Notes: generated by a model from the sequence alone, not told the origin. A stretch of 47,587 nt of DNA from an uncultured Pelagibacteraceae bacterium (GCA_902554325.1 CACDOH010000008.1:1-47587); one strand, 5' to 3'; shown: positions 8,699 through 17,196, counted from the first letter of the stretch. Program-made: numbers and translations.

Positions 8699-9391
8699 TT
8701 GACTAATAATCCTATTTTTTGCGCTATCGATACAAGTGATATTGATAAGGCAGTGGCATTAGTTAACCAAATTTCCCCCCATATAGGAGGGATTAAATTA
8801 GGCTTAGAATTTTTTACGTCATCCGGTCTTTTAGGACTGGAAAAAATAAAAAAATTAGAAATTCCAATTTTTATAGATCTAAAATTATACGATATTCCTA
8901 ATACAGTTAAACAGGCGCTTAGTAATATTTTACAATTTGAACCCGAATATACTACTTTGCATATTTCAGGAGGCTCAGAAATGCTAATTGAATGTGTAAA
9001 CGTAAGAGATAAATTTAATAGCAGAGCTAAATTGATTGGTGTAACCATGCTTACCAGTTTTAATGATACGCTTATTTCAGAGATTGGTATTGAAAAATCC
9101 ATTAAGGAGAATGTCAAACGACTAACTCAACTTGCTGTTGATTGTGGGATGGACGGCATAGTTTGCAGCCCTCTAGAGATTGTAGAAGTAAAAAATACTC
9201 ATGAAAGTAAACTACAAATAATTTCTCCAGGAATTAGAGGTAAGGAAGATGTATCACATGATCAAAAAAGAACACTTTCAGCAAAAGAAGCTATTGAAGC
9301 TGGGGCTGATATTTTAGTTGTAGGTAGACCAATAACAAATGCTCAAGATCCTGCTATAGCAGCTGAAAATATTTATTCAGAAATAACGTGA
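8699..9391 (+). CDS. pyrF: Orotidine 5'-phosphate decarboxylase
   Basis: 230 residues. The catalytic motif is FIDLKLYDIPNTV (about residues 58-70), with the D-x-K-x-x-D charge network. IFCAIDTSDIDKA is the N-terminal substrate loop and ISPGIRG with DILVVGRPIT forms the C-terminal phosphate-binding site. It decarboxylates OMP to UMP in pyrimidine synthesis. The start is TTG at 8699; there is no ATG that keeps the N-terminal FCAIDTSD strand. It overlaps trpF by 4 bp (GTGA), placing it in the trpFB operon, as in other alphaproteobacteria. Confidence 0.95.
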   Translation: MTNNPIFCAIDTSDIDKAVALVNQISPHIGGIKLGLEFFTSSGLLGLEKIKKLEIPIFIDLKLYDIPNTVKQALSNILQFEPEYTTLHISGGSEMLIECVNVRDKFNSRAKLIGVTMLTSFNDTLISEIGIEKSIKENVKRLTQLAVDCGMDGIVCSPLEIVEVKNTHESKLQIISPGIRGKEDVSHDQKRTLSAKEAIEAGADILVVGRPITNAQDPAIAAENIYSEIT

Positions 9392-10026
9392 GTGATATCC
9401 AAATTAAAATTTGTGGTGTTAAAAATAAAGAAATTGCAAAGCATGCAATTGATGCTGGTGCAAGCTTTATAGGATTTATTTTTTATCAAAAATCTCACAG
9501 AAATATTGCCATTGAGAATTGTGAGCAAATTTTACATGAGATAAAAGATCTGACCATACCAGTAGCTGTTACAGTAAATCCTGATGATAAGTTATTAGAT
9601 GATTTATTGAGAATTGGATTTCAATATATTCAATTGCATGGCCAAGAGACTCTTGAAATGGTCGAAAGAATAAAATTAGAGTATGATTTTAAAATCATAA
9701 AGGCCTTTGGTATTTCTTCCTCTGAAGACTTAGATGAGTTAGTTAAATACGAACCATTTGTAGAATACTTCTTACTTGATTCACCTCCTCAAGCTGATGT
9801 TCAAGGAGGGACTGGCCATAGATTTGATTGGAAGATAATTGAGAATTTATCGATAACTAAGAACTTTTTTCTGTCAGGAGGACTTAATAAAGACAATATA
9901 ATCTCAGCTATAAGCCTTAAAAAGACTAGTTATTTTGATGTTAGTTCTGGTGTTGAGGATTCAGAGGGTATAAAAGATAAACAATTAATTACCGAATTTA
10001 TAGATAAAGCAAAAAATATTATATGA
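9388..10026 (+). CDS. trpF: Phosphoribosylanthranilate isomerase
   Basis: 212 residues, a TIM barrel. The catalytic Cys is in QIKICGVKN (residue 8) and the catalytic Asp in YFLLDSPPQADVQGGTGHRF (about residue 131). GFIFYQKSHRNI carries the phosphate-binding Arg region, and FLSGGLNKDN and FDVSSGVEDSEGIKD are the C-terminal family motifs. It performs the third committed step of tryptophan synthesis. All catalytic residues are intact, in contrast to the neighbouring trpB-like gene. The start is GTG, overlapping pyrF; the stop overlaps the trpB ATG by 4 bp. Confidence 0.95.
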   Translation: MSDIQIKICGVKNKEIAKHAIDAGASFIGFIFYQKSHRNIAIENCEQILHEIKDLTIPVAVTVNPDDKLLDDLLRIGFQYIQLHGQETLEMVERIKLEYDFKIIKAFGISSSEDLDELVKYEPFVEYFLLDSPPQADVQGGTGHRFDWKIIENLSITKNFFLSGGLNKDNIISAISLKKTSYFDVSSGVEDSEGIKDKQLITEFIDKAKNII

Positions 10027-11255
10027 TCGAATTACAAAAGGGTATTCCACTTATTGATCAGCATGACGAAAATGGATACTGGGGAGGAAAATTTGGTGGA
10101 AATCAGATTGCAGAAAGTTTAAATCATCCCATTGAGGAATTAACAAGAGAATTTGAGAAACTTAGAAATGACGAAACCTTCATTGCAGAGAGAGACTTCT
10201 ATTTTAAAAACTTTATAGGAGCTCCTACTCCTTTCATTAAACTAGAAAACCTCACTAAACACCTTGGTGGAGCACAAATTTATTGCAAGCTTGTTTCAAA
10301 AGCTACTGGCGGAGCACATAAAGCATATAACGCGGTAGTACATAGTCTTATCTGTAAAAGATTAGGAAAAACTTATATCGGTGGAGATACAGGTGCGGGT
10401 TATGCAGGAAAGATGCTGAGCATGGCTGCTGCAAAATTCAATCTGAAATGTAAAATATTTATGGGCTCTAAAGACATCGAGCGACAATCCATTAATGTAT
10501 TTTCAATGAGAAGTTATGGTGCCGAAGTTGTTCCTGTTGACTCAGGATCGCAAACACTTGTAGATGCTGTTTCCGAATGTATGAGATGGTGGACTAGTGA
10601 AAATGAACAGGCCCACATGTGTGTAGGAAGCACAGTTGGACCAACAATATTTATAAAAATATGTGCATGGTCTACTGCACAAATTTCACGGGAAATGAAA
10701 AAACAGGTGATTGATGAGTTTGGTGAGATCCCTAAAGACATGAAACTGATTAACTGTGTCGGAGGGGGATCCTCTGCAGCTGGGTTTTGGAATGAATGGA
10801 TGGATCATGATAATGTTGAATTAATTGGAGTAGAAGCTGGTGGACCTGAAGGGTCTTCAATGCACGCAGCCCCTCTTACTAACAATTCTCCTTTAGGCGT
10901 TCTTCACGGGGCAACACAATATGTAATTCAAGATAATCAGGGAGAGATTGAAGAAACAGCATCTATTAGTGCGGGTTTAGACTATCCAGGTGTTTCTCCA
11001 CTGCACTGTTTTCTTAAAGAAACTGGAAGAGCCAGGTATACATCGGCATCTGATGAAGAAGCAATTGATGCTTTTCAATTGGTTAGCAAAATGGAAGGTT
11101 TTGTAAGTCCTTCATTAGAGCCTTCACATGCCTTTGCTGAAGCAATAAAAATTGCTCCGTCTTTAAGTAAGGACACAGTCATAGTAGTCGACTCATGCGG
11201 AGACTCAGCAAAAGATTCTAGAATAATAGCTGAACGTTTAGGATATAAGATATGA
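10023..11255 (+). CDS. trpB: Divergent TrpB-like PLP enzyme (tryptophan synthase beta family, altered active site)
   Basis: 410 residues, collinear with TrpB1 over its length: DENGYWGGKFGGNQIAESL at the N-terminus, FIGAPTPFIKLENLTKHLGG, MGSKDIERQSINVFSMRSYG, and SISAGLDYPGV. The PLP lysine K100 (GAHK) and D320 are kept. By alignment to the Salmonella enzyme, however, E109 is D122, the KREDLNHT loop is KLVSKATG (89-96), Q114-H115 is Y127-A128, GGGSN is GGGSS (247-251), the GPHPFP segment is GPTIFI (206-211), and S377/R379 are C392/D394. These are residues normally near-invariant in TrpB1 and TrpB2. It may be a tryptophan synthase with unusual kinetics or may use another nucleophile or substrate. 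It overlaps trpF and the trpA start by 4 bp each. The family is certain; the activity is open. Confidence 0.8.
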   Translation: MIELQKGIPLIDQHDENGYWGGKFGGNQIAESLNHPIEELTREFEKLRNDETFIAERDFYFKNFIGAPTPFIKLENLTKHLGGAQIYCKLVSKATGGAHKAYNAVVHSLICKRLGKTYIGGDTGAGYAGKMLSMAAAKFNLKCKIFMGSKDIERQSINVFSMRSYGAEVVPVDSGSQTLVDAVSECMRWWTSENEQAHMCVGSTVGPTIFIKICAWSTAQISREMKKQVIDEFGEIPKDMKLINCVGGGSSAAGFWNEWMDHDNVELIGVEAGGPEGSSMHAAPLTNNSPLGVLHGATQYVIQDNQGEIEETASISAGLDYPGVSPLHCFLKETGRARYTSASDEEAIDAFQLVSKMEGFVSPSLEPSHAFAEAIKIAPSLSKDTVIVVDSCGDSAKDSRIIAERLGYKI

Positions 11256-11398
11256 CTAACTCACCGTTATTAAATGCTTTTAATCAAAATAATGCAGCTT
11301 TCTTGACTTATACAGTTGGTGGAGATCCAAACAAAGAAACTTCTCTTGAAATTTTCAGGGAAATAGCCCGATCAGGAGCTGATATTATTGAATGTGGC
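11252..11398 (+). pseudogene. trpA: trpA 5' fragment (tryptophan synthase alpha, first ~49 codons) in chimeric ORF
   Basis: The ORF 11252-11935 starts as TrpA: ATG overlaps the trpB stop by 4 bp, and FLTYTVGGDPNKETSLEIF followed by GADIIECG matches the first strand-helix and second strand of the TrpA barrel, up to and including the catalytic Glu (E47 here, E49 in E. coli). TrpA should continue with V/I-P-F-S-D-P and the second catalytic Asp; instead the frame passes into cytochrome c1. About 80% of TrpA is missing, so no alpha subunit can be made from this locus as read. The junction is at about 11396-11420. Misassembly and real deletion are both possible. Confidence 0.8.
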
Positions 11399-11935
11399 CC
11401 TGAGTTCTCTGAGGCGCAAGTGAAAGCTATGGCAGCTGCTTTTGAGGTAAAGGGCGCTCCAGATGAGTATGGTGATGTAGTTATGCGACCAGCTATCTTG
11501 TCAGATAAATTTGTCAGTCCCTATGAAAATGAACAACAAGGAAGAGCAGCTAATGGTGGAGCATATCCTCCGGACCTCTCTGTAATGGTTAAAGCACGAC
11601 ATGGTGGAGCAGATTATGTTTATTCATTACTGCTTGGGTATGAAGATGCCCCTGAGGGCATGGTTCTTGATGATGGTGTATACTACAATATTTACGCTAA
11701 GGGACAAAAAATTGCTATGCCGCAATTACTTTCAGCTGATGCTGTTGAGTATAGTGACGGAACAGCGGCAACTCCTGAACAAATGGCTCGAGATGTAACT
11801 ATGTTTTTGACATGGACAGCTGAACCTAAATTAGAGGCGCGTAAGAGAATCGGTTTTAAAGTTATAACTTACCTTTTAATACTTTCATTCTTGCTATATT
11901 TCACAAATAAGCAAATTTGGAAAGAGTCACACTAA
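11399..11935 (+). pseudogene. petC: petC 3' fragment (cytochrome c1 C-terminal two thirds) in chimeric ORF
   Basis: From P50 onward the same reading frame is cytochrome c1 of the bc1 complex. FSEAQVKAMAAAFEV, GRAANGGAYPPDLSVMVKAR, HGGADYVYSLLLGYEDAPEG, KGQKIAMPQLLSADAVEYSD (with the axial heme Met in IAMP), DVTMFLTWTAEPKLEARKR and the C-terminal membrane helix VITYLLILSFLLYF are all canonical for alphaproteobacteria. The N-terminal signal sequence and CxxCH heme-attachment site are absent, and no petA or petB lies upstream. The fragment therefore cannot attach heme. The following purine genes look like a natural petC-side neighbourhood. Confidence 0.88.
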
Positions 11936-12084
11936 AGAAATTATAAATATACTCATTATTTCAATTATTTAATTTTTTTCCTTATAGTAAATTATAAGCG
12001 ACCGTTATCCACAAGCAGTATAAATCTATCTCGAAATGCATTTTTGATTAATGTAAGATTTAACTTATTTGATGGAGGAATCTA
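11936..12084. other. Intergenic region before the purine permease: hairpin and strong Shine-Dalgarno
   Basis: This 149-bp gap holds a short inverted repeat, CTTATA/TATAAG with a 6-nt loop, at 11981-11998, a perfect DnaA-box 9-mer TTATCCACA at 12005-12013, and a strong ribosome-binding site GGAGG at 12073-12077 ahead of the ATG at 12085. The hairpin is not followed by a T-run on either strand, so it is not a simple terminator. One DnaA 9-mer is expected by chance in a window of this size, so it is not evidence for an origin. Confidence 0.4.
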
Positions 12085-13374
12085 ATGTTAGAAAATATTT
12101 TTAAATTAAATGAAAATGGGACGAGTGTAAGAACAGAAATTCTTGCAGGACTCGCAACATTTTTAACAATGGCTTATATCATTGTTGTTAACCCAGCAAT
12201 ATTATCAACCGATGGTACAGGCATGGATTTTGGTGGTGTATTTGTTGCAACTATAATCGCAGCTGTCGTTGGTTGCTTGGTTATGGGATTATGGGCTAAT
12301 TGGCCAATAGCACTTGCTCCAGGAATGGGGCTTAATGCATTCTTTGCCTTTGGTGTTGTATTTGGAATGGGTTATTCCTATCAGCAGGCACTTGCAGCAG
12401 TATTCATCGCAGGTATTGCTTTCCTTATATTATCTATAACTCCTGCGCGTCAGTGGATTATAAACAGTATTCCAAAAAGCATGAAGTTTGGAGTAGGTGC
12501 TGGTATTGGTTTATTCTTAGCAATTATTGGCTTAAAAAATGCAGGTGTTGTTGTCGATAACCCAGCAACTTTAGTAGGGCTTGGAGATGTAAGCTCCATG
12601 CCAGTAATTCTTGCTGCAATTGGTTTTGCAATAATGGCCATTCTCGATAAGAGAGGTGTGCCGGGTTCAATCATTATTGGAATACTTGTGGTAAGCGTTG
12701 TTGCCTGGATGACAGGGGTCAGTGCAATTAATGGCGTAGTGGGATCTATACCTCCAGCTGTTCACGCATTTTCAATGGATTTTAGTCTCATCGCGACAGC
12801 TGGGTTTATTGGTGTAGCTTTTGCGTTTCTTTTTGTAGATTTCTTTGATACTGCTGGAACGCTAACTTCAGTTGCCAACCTGACAGGAAAAGTTGATCAA
12901 GATGGAAATGTCGAAGGTATTGGTAAAGCTGTTTTAGCAGACTCTGCAGCGACGACGGTTGGTGCTTTAGTGGGAACATCAAATACAACATCTTACATTG
13001 AGTCAGGAGCTGGTATTAAAGAAGGTGGCAGAACAGGCCTTACAGCTGTAACAGTCGCAATTCTTTTTGCTATATGTTTATTTCTTGCTCCATTAGCTCA
13101 AAGTATACCAGCTTTTGCAACTGCGCCTGCGCTTGTTTTTGTTGCAACTTTCTTCTTGAAGAATTTGCGCGATATAGAATGGGACGATGTGAGTGAATAT
13201 GCTCCTGCAGTTTTAGCGGCTGTCTTAATGCCTCTAACTTTCAGTATTGCTCATGGTATAGCTCTAGGTTTCATTGCCTATGTAGTGATAAAAGCTTTAA
13301 GTGGTAGACATGAAGATCTGAATGCAGGATCTATTGTAATCGGAGCATTATCCATACTCTACTTCATCTTTTAA
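12085..13374 (+). CDS. NCS2/AzgA-type purine permease
   Basis: 429 residues, polytopic with about 12-14 membrane segments. TEILAGLATFLTMAYIIVVN with NPAIL, APGMGLNAFFAF (the conserved APGMGLNA motif, about residue 76) and FVDFFDTAGTL followed by TTTVGALVGTSNTTSYIESG (part) are signatures of the AzgA-like branch of NCS2, which imports adenine, guanine or hypoxanthine with protons in the inner membrane. The start has the best Shine-Dalgarno of the window (GGAGG, 7 bp before ATG). It converges on a phosphoribosyltransferase gene with 6 bp between stops, so uptake and conversion of purine bases are physically paired. The exact substrate is inferred from the family only. Confidence 0.9.
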   Translation: MLENIFKLNENGTSVRTEILAGLATFLTMAYIIVVNPAILSTDGTGMDFGGVFVATIIAAVVGCLVMGLWANWPIALAPGMGLNAFFAFGVVFGMGYSYQQALAAVFIAGIAFLILSITPARQWIINSIPKSMKFGVGAGIGLFLAIIGLKNAGVVVDNPATLVGLGDVSSMPVILAAIGFAIMAILDKRGVPGSIIIGILVVSVVAWMTGVSAINGVVGSIPPAVHAFSMDFSLIATAGFIGVAFAFLFVDFFDTAGTLTSVANLTGKVDQDGNVEGIGKAVLADSAATTVGALVGTSNTTSYIESGAGIKEGGRTGLTAVTVAILFAICLFLAPLAQSIPAFATAPALVFVATFFLKNLRDIEWDDVSEYAPAVLAAVLMPLTFSIAHGIALGFIAYVVIKALSGRHEDLNAGSIVIGALSILYFIF

Positions 13375-13380
13375 AGTTAC

Positions 13381-13827
13381 TTAATGATTGGCTTTGTCTT
13401 CCTCATCCCAGGGGAAGACAGGCCAAGTATCTTGAGTTATTTCTTCAACATACGTACTAGCTAATGGTAGCCCTCTAGGCTTAGCATAAATCACAGCTAA
13501 ATGCATATTAGGCATATATTCTTTAAGAGCTTTTGCCGTTCCACCCTTATCTACAATATCATCAATTACGAGTACTATTTCGTCTGTTTTTGGAGCGCGG
13601 TGAACAATAGCCTCGCCTGCCTCTCGATGAATATAACTTTGTATGGAAACAATGTCCACGTCTTGTATGCCTAGAGTGTAAGCAATAACTGCAGCGGGTA
13701 CAAAGCCTCCTCTAGAAACAACAACCATTTTATCGAAGTTAATATTTTTACTTTTTATTAAGTGTCCAAGCTTTACAGCTTTCTCATGCATTTCTTCATA
13801 AGTCGGGAATACTAATTTATGTTCCAT
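13381..13827 (-). CDS. Purine phosphoribosyltransferase (xanthine/guanine type)
   Basis: 148 residues, a small type I phosphoribosyltransferase. The PRPP-binding motif is VLVIDDIVDKGGTAKAL (about residues 87-103), and VVVSRGGFVPAAVIAYTLG is the upstream PRPP loop. The C-terminal YVEEITQDTWPVFPWDEED resembles the aromatic hood of Gpt-type enzymes and of archaeal/bacterial Hpt-like proteins, where W-x-x-F-P-W-E/D is common. It probably converts xanthine, guanine or hypoxanthine to the nucleotide. It sits in the minus-strand run ahead of (downstream of) ychF, 2 bp from it, and is convergent with the permease. Substrate preference cannot be read from sequence alone. Confidence 0.85.
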   Translation of the reverse strand: MEHKLVFPTYEEMHEKAVKLGHLIKSKNINFDKMVVVSRGGFVPAAVIAYTLGIQDVDIVSIQSYIHREAGEAIVHRAPKTDEIVLVIDDIVDKGGTAKALKEYMPNMHLAVIYAKPRGLPLASTYVEEITQDTWPVFPWDEEDKANH

Positions 13828-13829
13828 AT

Positions 13830-14918
13830 CTAATTATTAAATAAAAAATGCATTACGTCACCATCTTGTACAGTATATTCTTTACCTTCGCTGCGCATCT
13901 TTCCTTGTTCTTTTGCTTTTATTTCACCCATGCATTCAATGTAATCATTATACGCAATAGTTTCAGCTCGAATAAAACCTTTTTCAAAATCAGTATGAAT
14001 CCTTCCTGCAGCCTGCGGTGCTGTTGTCCCCGATTCTATGGTCCACGCTCTCGTTTCTTGCTCACCTGCAGTAAAATAAGTAATCAAATTTAGCGTTTTG
14101 TAGCCGCTACGGATAATTTTATTCAAACCCGACTCCTCTAAACCTAAGCTCTGTACATACTCCTTTTGATCTTCATCACTTAATGAGGAAATCTGGGACT
14201 CTATTTCTGCAGAAATAAGAATAATTTCATTGTTAAAACTATTTTTAATTTTTTCTGTGAATTCATTCCCATCTATAATTGACTCTTCATTCACATTACA
14301 CACATAGATTGTTGGTTTAAACGTAATTAAATTAAACTCCGACGAATTTGATTTTATCTCAGCTAAATTTTCAATTGTAATTGCTGGCTCACCTTTCCCA
14401 AGATGGTTAAGTAACTGTTCCGCTGCTGAGATCTTTATTTTTGCATCTTTATCACCTTTTTTTGCTTGTTTTTCGTAACCAGATTTTAATTTTTCTAGTA
14501 ATTCAATATCGGATAAAACTAATTCAGTATTTATTGTTTCAATATCATCCAAGGGGTCAATTTTATTACTTACATGAGTTATATTGTCATCTTCAAAGCA
14601 CCTAACCACGTGTATGATTGCATCAACCTCTCTTATATGTGATAAGAATTTATTTCCTAATCCTTCACCCTTTGATGCACCTTTAACAAGTCCTGCTATA
14701 TCAAAAAATGTCAGTGAGGTAGGTATAGTTTTTTTTGATTTTGCTATTTCAGTTAGAGTGTTAACTCTTTCATCAGGAACTATTACAGTACCCTCATTTG
14801 GTTCTATTGTGCAAAAGGGATAGTTGGCGGCTTCAGCTGAAATTTTTTTGGTAAGTGCATTAAATAAAGTTGATTTTCCAACATTAGGTAGTCCAACAAT
14901 TCCACATTTAAATCCCAT
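13830..14918 (-). CDS. ychF: Redox-regulated/ribosome-binding ATPase YchF (OLA1 family)
   Basis: 362 residues, full length. MGFKCGIVGLPNVGKSTLFN is the G1 loop, FFDIAGLVKGASKGEGLGNK the G3/switch II region, and YVCNVNEES the N-x-x-E that replaces NKxD and explains ATP rather than GTP preference. The C-terminal TGS domain ends in TVQDGDVMHFLFNN. It binds ribosomes and is linked to stress and translation fidelity in other bacteria. The pth-ychF neighbourhood is widely conserved; here the pth stop and ychF start are 1 bp apart. Confidence 0.96.
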   Translation of the reverse strand: MGFKCGIVGLPNVGKSTLFNALTKKISAEAANYPFCTIEPNEGTVIVPDERVNTLTEIAKSKKTIPTSLTFFDIAGLVKGASKGEGLGNKFLSHIREVDAIIHVVRCFEDDNITHVSNKIDPLDDIETINTELVLSDIELLEKLKSGYEKQAKKGDKDAKIKISAAEQLLNHLGKGEPAITIENLAEIKSNSSEFNLITFKPTIYVCNVNEESIIDGNEFTEKIKNSFNNEIILISAEIESQISSLSDEDQKEYVQSLGLEESGLNKIIRSGYKTLNLITYFTAGEQETRAWTIESGTTAPQAAGRIHTDFEKGFIRAETIAYNDYIECMGEIKAKEQGKMRSEGKEYTVQDGDVMHFLFNN

Positions 14919-14919
14919 A

Positions 14920-15477
14920 TTATAATTTAATATTATTTAAGAATTGAGATTTATTTTCTGATATCAGGAATTTTAAGTGCGATGAAATACTGATCTTTAA
15001 TTGATCAACAATTTCCAACTCCTTTTTTTTAAAGTTGCCTAGAACATGCCTGTTAACCAATTCACGGCTTCCAGGGTGATCAATTCCAACCCTTACTCTA
15101 TTATAATTTTTGCCTATACGTGAGTCTATGGATTTTAATCCATTATGACCAGCGGGTGAGCCACCATTCTTGATTTTTACTTTTCCAAGAGAAATATCAA
15201 GGTCATCGTGGAAAACATAAACTGAGTCTAGATTGAGTTTGTAAAAATTAACGAGTTTTGCAATACTGCCACCACATTCATTCATGTAATCGCATGACTT
15301 AAATGTGACTATTTTTTTTCTGCCGATAGAAAAAGTTGTTAAATCACCGTTGAATTTCTTTTCAATTTTAATAATTTCATTACTATCATTGAGTTCATCA
15401 ATAACAATGAATCCTATATTATGTCTATTTAAGGAATGTTTCTTACCGGGGTTTCCTAAACCAATTAGAGCAATCAT
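14920..15477 (-). CDS. pth: Peptidyl-tRNA hydrolase
   Basis: 185 residues, the usual length. ALIGLGNPGKKHSLNRHNIG (about residues 3-22) contains the catalytic His region. DYMNECGGSIAKLVNFYKL carries the substrate-binding Met-Asn, VFHDDLDISLGKVKIKNGG the conserved Asp, and GHNGLKSIDSRIG the second Asn loop, followed by RVRVGIDHPG. It recycles peptidyl-tRNA dropped from ribosomes and is normally essential. The order rplY-pth-ychF is conserved in many alphaproteobacteria. The upstream gap to rplY is 45 bp. Confidence 0.96.
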   Translation of the reverse strand: MIALIGLGNPGKKHSLNRHNIGFIVIDELNDSNEIIKIEKKFNGDLTTFSIGRKKIVTFKSCDYMNECGGSIAKLVNFYKLNLDSVYVFHDDLDISLGKVKIKNGGSPAGHNGLKSIDSRIGKNYNRVRVGIDHPGSRELVNRHVLGNFKKKELEIVDQLKISISSHLKFLISENKSQFLNNIKL

Positions 15478-15522
15478 ACGTTTAAGAATATAGAAATTAT
15501 ATATTTGTTGAAAGGTAAAGAA

Positions 15523-16209
15523 TTAATCTTTATTTTCTTCCTTTTTAGCATCATCAGTTGATGCTTCTTTAGCTTCATCAGTTGTTTCTGCTCCTTCTTC
15601 AGTTGTTTCTTCACCTTCTGCTGGGGCTTCAGGTTCTTTAACAACAGTTGGTGCAGCGACCGATGCTACAGTAAAGTCACGATCACTAATTGTAGGAGTA
15701 ATATCGCTTGATAAATTTGCAGCTGATATCCTGATGGTATCGCCAATATCTAGACCATCCAAATCAAATACAATTTCTTCAGGAATATTATTTGCTGGGC
15801 AACTTAATTGCACAGTTCTTCTGTTAACATTAAGAACTCCACCACGCTTAAGCCCGGGAGATGACTCTTCATTGATAAATCGAGTTGGTATATCCAGAGT
15901 GATTTTTGAGTCTTCTGCCAATCTTAAAAAGTCCACGTGAACTGGTTGATCTGAAAGTGGATCAAATTGAACATCTCTGGGGATTGCGAGATTTTTCTCA
16001 CCTGCGATATTTAGAGAAATGATTCTTGTAAGGAATCCACCCGAGTTGATTTCTTTTTGGACAGAAATTTTATCAAGGGAAATATTAAGAGAATCTTCAC
16101 CTAATCCATAGATAACAGAGGGAATTTTACCAGAAGCAAGGACTTTTTTAACTGCTGATTTTCCAGATTCTACCCTTATTTCTGCATCTAAATGTGTTTC
16201 TTTTGACAT
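15523..16209 (-). CDS. rplY: 50S ribosomal protein L25 (long Ctc/TL5 form)
   Basis: 228 residues. An N-terminal L25 domain with LDAEIRVESGKSAVKKVLA and GKIPSVIYG is followed by the beta-rich TL5 domain (VHVDFLRLAEDSKITLDIP, RGGVLNVNRRTVQLSCPA). The C-terminus is a low-complexity tail of about 40 residues rich in Glu, Ala, Thr and Asp ending in KKEENKD. The protein binds 5S rRNA. The acidic tail is typical of alphaproteobacterial L25. It is transcribed after prs, with a 51-bp gap. Confidence 0.95.
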   Translation of the reverse strand: MSKETHLDAEIRVESGKSAVKKVLASGKIPSVIYGLGEDSLNISLDKISVQKEINSGGFLTRIISLNIAGEKNLAIPRDVQFDPLSDQPVHVDFLRLAEDSKITLDIPTRFINEESSPGLKRGGVLNVNRRTVQLSCPANNIPEEIVFDLDGLDIGDTIRISAANLSSDITPTISDRDFTVASVAAPTVVKEPEAPAEGEETTEEGAETTDEAKEASTDDAKKEENKD

Positions 16210-16260
16210 AATAATGATGTGGTAATTAGATTAAATTTACATATATGGCAAGCATATTAA

Positions 16261-17196
16261 TCAAAAATCAAACAGGCTGGATACCGAGCTTTCTTCAGAG
16301 ATTCTTTTTATCGCTTCACCTAATAGATTGGATACATCAATAGAACGTATTTTGTTGCCATTACTTAATATATCCTGATTATTAATAGAATTGGTAATTA
16401 CCAACTCAGATAATTTTGAATTATTTATTCTCTCGAGAGCATTTCCGGTAAGTACGCCGTGTGTTACGTAGGATGTTATGCTATTAGCTCCAAGATCCAT
16501 TATCTTATTAGCTGCATTAGAAATCGTTCCCGCAGAGTCGATTATGTCGTCTAAAATAATACAGTCTTTTCCTTTAACATCTCCAATAATATTCATAACT
16601 TCGCTCTCACCGGGTTTAGATCGCCTTTTATCAACAATGGCTATTGAAGCGCCGAGCTTATTAGCAATAGCTCTAGCCCTTACAACTCCCCCGATATCAG
16701 GTGAAACTGCAACTAAGTTTCCAATATCATATTTTTCTTTTATATCTTTTGAAAAAACTGGTCCTGCAAAAAGATTATCAGTAGGGATATCAAAGAAACC
16801 TTGTATCTGTTCAGCATGTAAATCTAATGTTAAAACTCTATCAGCCCCAGCAGTTGTGATTAAGTTAGCAACTAATTTCGCAGATATAGGTGTTCTAGGG
16901 CCAGGCTTTCTATCTTGTCGTGCATAACCGTAATAAGGAATTACAGCTGTAATTCTTTTTGCAGATGCTCTTTTTAAAGCATCCATAATTACTAGCAGCT
17001 CCATAAGATTATCGTTAGCAGGATGGGATAGAGATTCTATAACAAATACATCCTCACCACGTATATTTTCTTTAATTTCAACGTAAACTTCATCGTCGGC
17101 AAACCTGTGTATGGAAGCATTCGTTAAGTTCTCACCAAGATAATCAGAGACGCTTTTAGAAAGAGGTAAATTACTATTTCCTGCAATAATTCTCAT
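16261..17196 (-). CDS. prs: Ribose-phosphate pyrophosphokinase (PRPP synthetase)
   Basis: 311 residues, class I enzyme. Motifs: [20 protein letters not shown] (about residues 32-51), [20 protein letters not shown] (about 93-112), [15 protein letters not shown] (about 127), and the PRPP loop [14 protein letters not shown] (about 213). It makes PRPP for purine, pyrimidine, histidine and tryptophan synthesis, and so feeds both TrpF-pathway intermediates and the purine phosphoribosyltransferase nearby. ATG overlaps the pgeF stop by 4 bp (ATGA), consistent with coupling. Confidence 0.97.
   Translation of the reverse strand: MRIIAGNSNLPLSKSVSDYLGENLTNASIHRFADDEVYVEIKENIRGEDVFVIESLSHPANDNLMELLVIMDALKRASAKRITAVIPYYGYARQDRKPGPRTPISAKLVANLITTAGADRVLTLDLHAEQIQGFFDIPTDNLFAGPVFSKDIKEKYDIGNLVAVSPDIGGVVRARAIANKLGASIAIVDKRRSKPGESEVMNIIGDVKGKDCIILDDIIDSAGTISNAANKIMDLGANSITSYVTHGVLTGNALERINNSKLSELVITNSINNQDILSNGNKIRSIDVSNLLGEAIKRISEESSVSSLFDF

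Noticed and set aside
11981-11998. Hairpin after the trpA::petC ORF as an intrinsic terminator.
   Set aside because: The stem is AT-only apart from one closing pair, and no T-run follows it on either strand; the T-run lies before it.
12005-12013. Perfect DnaA-box 9-mer TTATCCACA upstream of the purine permease, as a sign of a replication origin.
   Set aside because: A single box, no cluster, no AT-rich unwinding repeats and no dnaA, hemE or parAB nearby. About one match is expected by chance in a window of this size and composition.
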